Assembly (NCBI RefSeq): GCF_022201045.2
Contig: NC_068562.1
Coordinates: 5,252,001-5,316,000, forward strand
Reading direction: 5' to 3'
Length of the DNA stretch: 64,000 nucleotides
From: Citrus sinensis
Taxonomy: Eukaryota > Streptophyta > Magnoliopsida > Sapindales > Rutaceae
Under the pieces are notes generated by a model, which was given only the letters and a program-made list of their open reading frames with translations, was not told the DNA's origin and made no database searches. Each line of letters opens with the position of its first letter. Within the stretch, counting starts at the first letter, position 1. Shown here in pieces: positions 36,469 through 46,600 of this stretch. The position numbers were made by a program, and so were the translations under genes.

Positions 36469-38435
36469 TATTAATAATCCGTTATCACCGTAAAATTTGA
36501 GCAATTAACTTCCTTCTTTTATATCCGCATCCAAGTTGATCCAATCCTCCAATTACATGTCTTCAAGACTTAAAATGGATGTTGATATCCATATGGTGTT
36601 CCCACTTGATCCCATTGATATTTGATGGATTTAGAATCAATTTAATATAAACAAAATCAACTTTCAAGCTTATTCTTCAAATCTCGAATTTAAAATTCCT
36701 CCATCTCCATAAGGTATATTCATCTCCAAGCATCGAATTTAGATGGATAAATTCATTAAATCAAATTCATTTTAACTTATAGGAGCAAACTTGTAACTTG
36801 CCGTTACAACGTTTAAAATTAACCAACTGTATCTAAACAAAATTAATGGGATGGGATGGAATGGATTGTATGTGTTGATTTTATAAAAATAAAAAAAACT
36901 TTGTACTTATGCGATTGCAAGTGAAGCAATAAATGCAGTTTATTTTATTATATTTAACGAAAAAAATAATAAGTGTTTAAAGAATTTTTTTAACATAAAT
37001 ATCTTTTTTAATAGCACCTTTTAACCCCTAAATTGTAAGAGATATATTCAATATGAAATCTAATAGCAATCTAAATAATAACACTTGTAATATATCCTAA
37101 AGATCTATCTACTAAGCATTACACTTAAAAGTTTACTCGGTTCTTCCCATTAATATAAGATAAAAGTCTACCCTTTACTTGAAAGACACGAATGCCATCA
37201 TTGTGAACTCATTACTCTTAGCATAAATTTAAAGACATGATTGCTATCGCCCATCAGGGTACGCGCCCAGATGGCCTCTTAGTAACACTACTTGCAAGCA
37301 GGCTAACAACAACGAAAAGCCACAATGCCCTGCCAAAAGATGGTAAAACTTCGAATGCCACGCATATCTCATACACACACTCGTCTCGTCTTCACAATTT
37401 CTTTCCTTTCTATTTTAAAATACAAAAATCTATCTATACGTATTTCATTTTATAAAGCATTTTAATAAATAAAATGAACCTGTAAAATGAAGATTACTTG
37501 TTAATTGATAGATAATATATTTAAGTTAATGGATATAATTTTATTCTTTGTTATTTGATAATTTTTTTATAAATCACTAACAAAAGTAAAAACTAAATAT
37601 GTAAATATACAAATTAATTTATATGTGTAAATAACAAATATCAATTATTTAATCTTCAACATCACATATTAATTCAGATCTTTTTTATGTTTATAATTGG
37701 AACAACATAATTCTTAGTTTTATTCGTTGTCTTTTTTCTTTTGAAATTACTCATTGGCTAAGATTGTTACAATATTTATTAATTTGTATTTTTTTTTCGG
37801 TTGAAGAAGAGATAATAACAAGAGGATAAACTAAGATTGGGTTCTGTTAATGTTAAAATATATATGTTTTTAAAGAACATATAAAAGTTTCAATATATTA
37901 TACTTGTTTCTTTTTTATTGTTTAATCATTAAAATACACGTTTAATATATTTGATATCTAGTAAGTTTAAATTTCAAATGATTGAAATTAGAATATTGTC
38001 CTAACTAATTTTTAATTTAATGGACTGTTAATTAAGTCTAATAATACATACTTATAATGATGCTATAATTTTTATAATAATAGGATAGGAGGAATTTGAA
38101 TTAATGTATTAGTGACCCATAAAATGATGTATTTGGGGGGGAAAAAGGCCAAAAAAGACAAGAAGAGACAAAAAAAGTAAAAAAAAAAAAAGAAAAAAGG
38201 AAGGAAAATCGGAAAACAGAGTTGGAGCACGTGGTCATATCAGAAAAGAAAGTGGCCGAAGAGAGTGTCGAGACAGGTTGAGGAGGTTGTCCCCGTGAAT
38301 AAAAAAACTAGGGGGCGGCCAGATCGTTTTCCTTTGAATTTGATCAGCAAAGCCTTCAAATTTCCCTCCCACTTTCTTCCATTCTTCGTCTGTTTCTCTC
38401 ACTACTGTTTTTTTTTTTTTCATCTTTTAAATAAG

Positions 38436-40116
38436 GTAACGTATTAATTCTCCTAAAACTCTATTTATCCCTTCCCTTGTTTTGTGATAGTAAACGCACC
38501 ACTCATCTCTACAATGCAATATTTTTGTTTATCCTGGTTGTTATTTTTGGAATATCATTTCTGTATTTCATGATTTTGTTTTTTGTTTTTCCTTCAAATC
38601 GTTGTTGTTTGTAATTTGATTCTGTCCAATTCTGCTGTCCTCTTTTTACTTAATTTGCTTGTTTCATGGTCGTATATAGATATCCAGACTTAAAATTAGG
38701 GCGTGCAAGTGCCTTTGCCTGTTTTCAATCCTATTGCTTTACCTTTTGGTTTCAATATCATTTCTGTATTTTTCGAGTTGCTAGATTTTGTTCTTCTTCG
38801 TTCACATAAGCACTAAAACACGTAAGCGTTGTAATAGTTTCTTTCTTTGTCCATTTGATTGTCTTATAATCAAGCTTAGAGGCTTCTGCATTTTACTTGC
38901 AAGTTCTATTTTGGTTTTAAGTTGATGAAAGGTTTATTTAGTTGTATTATTCTTTCGTTTCTATGCGATGCTTGTTGAATGGATTGTGAAATGTTCTTTT
39001 GCATTTGCATTCTTTATGAAAACATATTTTCACATATTCTGCTGCTCCCAAAGTTTCACATACAAAGGGAAAGTTTTCCTGATGTTTGATCCTAAAAAGG
39101 GGAACATGCTTGAAAAAGTAACATGAAAAATCGATGGATTATTTGGAACCATTGACCGTTTTTGAAAGCCATGATCGTGGAATGGATATAGATCTATGAA
39201 GTAGCTTTTAAAGAAACTTTGTTTTATACACGCGTGCATGCACACACAAACACACCGGGGGACAAGTCTGATGTATCAGGACAATTTGACCTTTGTTTCA
39301 TTAAGGGTCGTCGGTTAATTTGGTCTATGTATATGGTATCCTGGAGAGAAATGGACCAACAAGATGTAACTTTTGTACCAATCAATATGGGTTCTATAAG
39401 TGGTTTTTGCTGGAACGGCAACCATGGTCTAATCTCAGTCCACCAATTATGACTTTCAGAGGACCGTCAACTGTTTATGTCATTCAGAAGAAAGTCTTAG
39501 TTTTTGTGAGAATTGAGAGGTTCTGAGTCTATTTGAGATACTTCTCCCCTTATTTTGAGGTTATTTTTAATTATTGTGTGGGATAATAGTAATTCTAAGT
39601 GACCCTGCTGTTGTGCCACCTCGAAAGGCTAATTCTTCTGATGGATTGGGGCCTGTGAGTGCGATATACGTGGTTCCTAGTTTAAAGGCGACTTTGGTAT
39701 TCTACAGAAGAAGAAAAAATTGCCATCATATAAGAATTCAGAAAGGACACCATCCAAAAAAAAAGGGAGTTTACACTCACCTTTCAGTTGTTATGGTAGT
39801 GGACTAGTGGGGTGGGAGAATCTTTTCAGGTGAGAAGAGGCCTTCAAAGTTAAGCTTATAGTAAGAAAGTGATCCCTTGGAATCTGAAAACAAGAGCTAA
39901 CTAGTGGTAGGTATTATGAATTAGAAGATAGGGCTCTCACTCTCTTCCCCCTTTTTTTTGGAATTGGCTCTTACTCTTTTATTCTCTATGAAATTTTCAA
40001 AGGTACATTATACCTTAATTTTATTCCTTTAAGCTTTTATGTTTTTGTCTCTATACATTACTTGAATGATATCATATGTGTTTTCATTTAGGTGATTTTT
40101 TGTTCTTCTGGTACAG
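38436..40116 (+). other. Possible 5' leader intron of the FAR1-ALDH6 locus
   Basis: AAATAAG|GTAACG at 38435/38436 follows a pyrimidine-rich leader-like region. GGTACAG at 40110-40116 is a good acceptor 23 bases before the FAR1 start codon. This would make a 1.7-kb leader intron, a common arrangement in plants. Only transcript data can confirm it. Confidence 0.35.
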
Positions 40117-40139
40117 GAACACAAATTCAGATAGACCTT

Positions 40140-40652
40140 ATGGAGCAGAAAAAGATGATTCCTCCACCCCCTGGGACTTTTCAAGATCGTGAAGATCTTA
40201 TTAAACATGTTAGAGACTTTGGCACTAATCAAGGATATGTCGTAACCATTAAAAAGTCCAGAAAAGATAGAAGAGTCATTCTTGGCTGTGACAGAGGAGG
40301 TGTCTACCGTAATAGGCGTAAGATTGATGAAAATAAACGCAAAAGGAAAGCATGCTCCCGGCTTATAAATTGCCCTTTTGAAGCCATAGGTAAAAAGGAA
40401 GATGATGTATGGGTGCTGACAATAAAAAATGGGGAACACAACCATGAACCTTTCAAAGACATGTCAGAACATCCTTATAGTCGTCGTTTCTCTGAGGAAG
40501 AGGTAAAGCAAATCAAATTAATGACTGAAGCTGGTATAAAGCCACGTCAAGTGTTGAAGGCTCTTAAGCAAAGCAATCCTGAGCTGCAGTCAACACCAAG
40601 GCATTTGTACAACCTCAAAGCTAAAATTCGTCAGGGAAATTTATCAGGTTAG
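40140..40652 (+). CDS. Stand-alone FAR1-domain protein (170 aa) if the first intron is retained
   Basis: Reading through the donor at 40648 (TCAG|GTTAG) meets a TAG stop at 40650-40652, only one codon past the splice site. An unspliced message would thus encode a compact FAR1-domain protein. It has the zinc-ligand pattern of the WRKY-GCM1 fold and a C-terminal helical segment (SEEEVKQIKLMTEAGIKP) that in longer relatives precedes a MULE transposase domain, absent here. It is either an alternative product of the fusion locus or an independent gene just upstream of the ALDH6 gene. A DNA-binding role is inferred from the family. Confidence 0.5.
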   Translation: MEQKKMIPPPPGTFQDREDLIKHVRDFGTNQGYVVTIKKSRKDRRVILGCDRGGVYRNRRKIDENKRKRKACSRLINCPFEAIGKKEDDVWVLTIKNGEHNHEPFKDMSEHPYSRRFSEEEVKQIKLMTEAGIKPRQVLKALKQSNPELQSTPRHLYNLKAKIRQGNLSG

Positions 40653-43600
40653 ATCCCTACCAATGCTTTTGAAATGAAACAAATCATGCAGCGGCTAAGA
40701 TTGGTGGGTGGAAGGTTAACATAGGGCTCTAGGATTGCTTGATAATTAACAAGGTAAATGAGATATATATTACCGAGATCATTTTCTTGATATTACAGTA
40801 AGTGGGAGATAAGTCATTTCTTAGTAAGAGCTATTGCAGAGTTTGAATGCGCACATTGACCAACCTAGTTGGACTTCTTTGTGCTTGGTGTCAGATTAAT
40901 ATTCTTCTGGGTCTCTTCATTATCTTTCAATACTAAAAAATGCTCCAAAGATATTGTGAGTAACTACAGGATTGATGTGGATTTATACTAATCTCTGCTT
41001 GAAAAGAGTTTTAACTTATTAACAGTTATCAAGCAGTACTTTGGTCTTTGAATAATCGACTAGCATAAGGGTTGGATTTCAGTAAATTAGTACGGAACAG
41101 TTAAAATGTTCAGTGGTAGAAGCGTTTTTTTCTTGAAATCAAGAGTGTCAGCTTCAGTGCCTACAAAGTTTTTCATTATCAAATGACGTTGTCTTGCAGA
41201 GAAAAGTTTCAAGTCCTGGAGACCAAATAGATCCACTCCTGTAAACACAAGCGCTTCTCCCTCTGGAGTGTCACCAAATATAGACAACAATCGAGTAAGT
41301 GATTATGTGAAGAAGAAAAGTTGGTATATAAATTGTATTCTTTCTTGAAATTACTTTGCCTAGGAAAATGGGTTTTTTCTGTTTTGAATTTAGTTTTTAC
41401 TTCTCTTTTTATCCCTCAATTTCTTTCCGTGTAAATGTATATGTATGTGTATTTGTATTCTCTGTTTAAGAGTTTGAGATTCATACCTCATCTTAAATTT
41501 AAATATGGGTGAAGGTTTCAAATTTTATCGGGGGAAAATTTGTGGATTTGCGAGGATCTGCAACCATTGATGTAATAAATCCTGTAAGTGTAAAAATTTA
41601 AATAATGAATTTTACATTTTCCCTTAATTCTTGAAGGAGTTGTTCATACAGTATTTATTCACTACATAAACGAGACTTAATTTTTTGATCAGGCAACACA
41701 AGAAGTTGGTTCTCAAGTTCCTTTAACGACATATGAGGAATTTAAAGATGCAGTTGATGCAGCCAAACGAGCTTTTCCTGCCTGGAAAAACACTCCTGTC
41801 GCTACTCGTCAACGCATCATGTTCAAGCTCCAGGAGCTGATCCGAAGGGACATTGTAAGTGCAGTATTATCTCTTTTACTTTGCCTTTTTATTTTGAACT
41901 TCTAATTTTGATTTGCAGAAAGAAATAATTATTTCAGGACAAGCTTGCCATGAATATAACTGTAGAGCAGGGCACAACATTGAAGGCTGCTCAGAGAGAT
42001 GTGTTATTTGGTTTAGGTATTCTGCATACAGCTCTTATTATATTTTAGAGGATAGTTTTTGTCTGATTGTCCGCGTTATCTAGAGTGATTTCCTCGCTTC
42101 CTCATTGTGCTTTCAGAGGTAGTTGAACAGGCTTGTGCAGTGGCAACTCTCCAAATTGGGGAGTTTGTTCCTAATGCTTTGTGTGGCCTTGATACTTACT
42201 GTTTTAGAGAACCGCTTGGTGTTTGTGCCGGAATATGCCCCTTCAACTTCCCAGACATGACTCCCTTGTGGGTATGTCTGTTGATTCCTCGATTCTTTTC
42301 TTTGGTTTTAAGTTCTTTTTTAATCTAGATGTTTAAATCAAGTTTCTGTTTTGTTTCAAGTCCTGAACCTGTTATTGTTTCTCTTTGAAATGAAATTTGA
42401 GCCATGTCTTGCTATGTTCTGTTGTATGGTTGAGAAGGTGTTAATTTTCTTTTCATGGTACTTAAAAAATGGAAGACAAGACTCTTGATGTAATAATGCT
42501 TCTATTGTTTCTACAGATGTTCTCAATTGCAGTTACATGTGGCAATACATTTATTCTTAAGCCATCTGAAAAAAATCCAGGTACTTCCTTTAGCTTTGTG
42601 GTAATAAATTTGGTTTGATGCCTTTGTAAACCAAATGAAACCGTTGGGAGATATTGACGTTGAACCCTATAACTGGAACTTCTGTTGTATGATGTGAAAT
42701 TGCCAGTATGATTCTAGTGCAAGCAATAATTGCAGACTGAAGTTTATACAAAATTAGTGCTTTGTTGAGGATGTTTTATCTTGTTAAAAGTTTGGGTTGT
42801 AATTCAACTGGACTTAAATCAACAGTGTACCACTTGGCTTATTTGACTCTTCTTTGAACCAGAATTTTCAAAGCTTCCGGATGTCCTTAGTCCGGGAGAA
42901 TTTGCAAATTGGAGTCTCATTTTTTAGTTATAATTTTAGGTGTCATATAATTTTTTTTAGAAGGTGGAGGGGTAGGCAAAACCTAAATAATTTTTATCTC
43001 CCACGCCCTCAGGATTTGAACTTTGGCGGTCAGCTGAATAAAACTGCTTGAAAACTACTCGGCCAAGCCTTTGGGGGCATCAAATATTTAGTTAATGACC
43101 GTTTGAAGTATTGTTAAAGGAATTTCATCAAGTCGCATTACTTGGCAGTGCTAAAATTGTTCTCATTTCGTTGTTATGTTTTGTATTCAGACCAATGGTT
43201 GCAAGGTTACATAAGAACGGAAAATTTAGTTTAGTTCGTTTTGCATCTTTTGGTAATAATTACCTGCGAATTTTGCATGGTTACCGGATGCATTTAACGT
43301 TGTCTTTCTTGTCAATTAGTTATCCATAAGGGACATTTGAGTTACATTGATGCGGTTAATATTGTTATTACCTTTTCTTTTTTCTTCAGGAACTTCAATG
43401 ATTCTTGCAGCATTAGCAATGGAAGCTGGTTTGCCCGATGGTGTCTTAAATATTGTTCATGGCACCAATGTATAATTTACTTTCTCAAAACCCTTCACTT
43501 TTTTGTCACCCTTCACTTTTCTGTCATTCACATGATTGTAACAGATGTTATTGAGGATCAATGGTTTTGTTAATCTAAGGTTTACCAGTAATCTGTGGTG

Positions 43601-46600
43601 TGTTATCAGAGAAGAGGTGGCCTTTTCTTAGTGCAGAGTCCTTGCACCTAAGTGAAGTGACAATGAGACCAGCTGCTATCCGGATGGTGGTGCACACCTA
43701 TAGGATTAAAAATTGACTAGATAATTCATAAACATTCTGTCCTTATTGGAAGGAGTGTGATGAGGTTTGATTTTGATATGTGGTTAGTGTTTTTGGGAGA
43801 AAGAATTAGAATTAACTAGGTTTGAATGGGAAATAAGAATTGGGGCGTCTCGTATATTTACATTCTGAAACATTCTGAAATCCCAAGCATATGTATATGA
43901 TACATTCAAGGGGTTTCTTGCATATATCTGTGAATCAAATGTCTCTTTCTTCCTTGCATTTGACCTCATGTTGAAAACTTCAAGATTACATGGACCACGA
44001 GTTGACGATGTGGGATCATTGAAATTTGCATTTTTGATGTTAAGAAGACTGCTGATTTAATCTGGAAATGGAAAAAAGTATTTAGTTTGTGGTTGAAATC
44101 AATTTTTTCTTGCAATTAACCTCCCTTTGAGGTCAAGAAATTTACGATGTCGTTATGTTTATCCTTTGATTTTATTGTATGCAACTATAGCTTAAGGATT
44201 TTGAAACAGCCAATTCATTGGAGTTAGGTATCATTCACAGCTCGAAAGCAGTTTCCTAATACATAAAAAAATGCATACCTTGGAATGTGATAAATAAAGA
44301 TTTCCAGCATGGGGTCATTAATTTATTGCTGAGAAATTCTTGTTTGGACATGTATTTGTGCAGGATGTCATAAATCATATTTGCGATGATGAGGACATAA
44401 AAGCTATATCATTTGTTGCTTCAAGCACTGTAAGTTGTCTGGTTCCTTATGATATGATATGCAATACATGAAGCTGCAACTTAAATTAAGAGACATGCAG
44501 AACCAAGTTTATATTTAATCTTACTGTGCTATTTGATGAAAATGTCTTCTTATAATGGTTTATTTTTATATTTGAAGCGAACTTAATGCATTTCCCATTA
44601 AAGTAAAGAATTTCATAAATTGTGGTATTGCCCTTTGCTTTATGGAAATGCACAGAAACTTTATTAATCATCTTTCAGCTTGAAATATGTTGTATGCTTG
44701 AAACCCAAAATACTTATACCGAGGGAATGTCATGGTTTTGTACAAGGATGCTCAATTCCAGCAAAGCTAAGCTCAAATCCTAAAATTGAGTGTATTTGAA
44801 ATCCAAACAAGATAAGAGACAAAACAGGTCTAACAGATTATGATAGAAGCAATGCTCTATGGATTCCATCTTGATCCAGTCCTAAATTATTATTTCATAT
44901 GTTTAATATTGGATTTTAAACTTTGTGTTTGACATTGATATCAATCTTGGTTGTTCTTTTTATATCTTTTTCTCATTTTCCTCCACATCTTTTTAAAAAG
45001 TTTCCCATAAACTTTTAGGCTAGCGTGCAGATGTATGCTAGGGCAGCTGCTAGAGGGAAACGTGTTCAGGTGAATACCCTCTATTTGTTTTGTTATCACT
45101 CTTTTTCCTTTCCTCTTTTTCTCTGAAAAAGGGTTTCTGTTACTCGACTAGGTTGATATTTTGAAGTCAGCACGAATTTCTTAGTTATCTGATTCTTTTG
45201 TTGACTTCATAGTCCAATAGAGGAGGCAAAAATTATGCAATAATCATGCCTGATGCAAGCATAGATGCCACTTTGAATGCTCTGGTCTCTGCTGGCTTTG
45301 GTGCTGCAGGAGAGCGGTGCACAGCTCTCAGCACAGCTGTTTTTGTTGGGAGTTCAGTGCAATGGTATATTGATTGTTTTACTTGAACTTATTTGCTATC
45401 ACAGTCATTTTTCCTTGAACCAAATCCACTATGCCCCTTATGATTCAAGTTCGAAGGCTCATATCTCCTTTAGATGTAATTTATTATTTACTTGAGATCT
45501 TCATTGCAAACAGCTTAAATTTGTTATGCTTCAACTTAGGCCTCTTGGAATTATCAATTTATCATGAGCTTGGATATACACATTCTCTTAGAAACAATTT
45601 CTGCGAGTAAATATGCTTTAATAATAAGGGATAAAATAGTAGTTATTTTAAAGAAAATCAGACAACAATTGTTAGCTTGGACGGTTTTTGAGGTCAAGGA
45701 TATTCTCTACAAACCACTTTATATCTTGTAATTAAATATTTCGTCTTTTATGTATTTGTAGAGTTTCTAAGACTCTCTGCTTTCCTTTTCTACTTAAGAC
45801 TGTCAAAGCCCTTTAGAAATTAAACACTCAGAAGTAGAAATTAACACTCAGAAATTTTACCTAAAAGAGCTCCAGTGCAGACTCAACACTAGCTATTTAT
45901 ATGTCCTTTTCACCTTTTGATCATTTAGGTTGCATTAACTTGATTCATCTAATTAATTAACACTGGAATCTTATTTTGGCAAATGTTGAGTCATGCTGTA
46001 TTTATATGATAGTTCGTGCATTTGTTCTGATGAGCAAGTCGTTATTCTTTTTGGAAAATAGATGATTGGTGTCAGTAAGATATATCTCAAATCATAGGGG
46101 TTCTGCTTTTTCCAGGGAAGATGAACTTGTGGAGCTTGCCAAGGCACTTAAAGTGAACGTGGGAACAGATGCTAGTGCTGATGTTGGGCCAGTGGTTAGC
46201 GTAGAGGTGGAAACATACCTCCAAAATTTTAGAATAATTTTGATCTGAGTGATAAAATAGGACTGATGTTGACAGTTGATTTCTGTTTTTTGCATCATAT
46301 GTTTTTCTATAAGTGGAAAACATTCCTTTACATCTAGATTGCCTTTTCATTTCGTGCATTCTGGATGTTTTTTGATGATTTTTTTTGTCCATCATTATAT
46401 TTCCTGAAGTTTTTTCTAATTCACAGGTAAAGGATCAGATAAGCAGATTAATTCAGAATGCTGTTGACAATGGGGCTAGCCTTCTCCTTGACGGGAGGAA
46501 TATTGTGGTATTCATTTATTCAATTTACTAGAAGAGAATATCATATTTTATTGCTTTAACTATTGCTTGACGCTTATTATTTTCCTTTTCTTAGTTCTGC

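Larger units (their letters stand above)
34878..40116. other. 5.2-kb spacer and 5' region of the FAR1-ALDH6 locus
   Basis: Starts with the kinesin leader and promoter (to about 35100). It contains an (AT)n microsatellite, two well-defined MITEs (35933-36038, 36267-36468) and AT-rich DNA. From about 38230 the sequence is less AT-rich and ends in a pyrimidine-rich stretch that looks like a transcribed 5' leader. No additional protein-coding gene is recognised; small frames near 39200-39810 have no domain character. Confidence 0.5.

Noticed and set aside
40029..40445. 138-codon minus-strand frame opposite the FAR1 exon
   Set aside because: It is the antisense shadow of the FAR1 coding exon and has no family similarity of its own.
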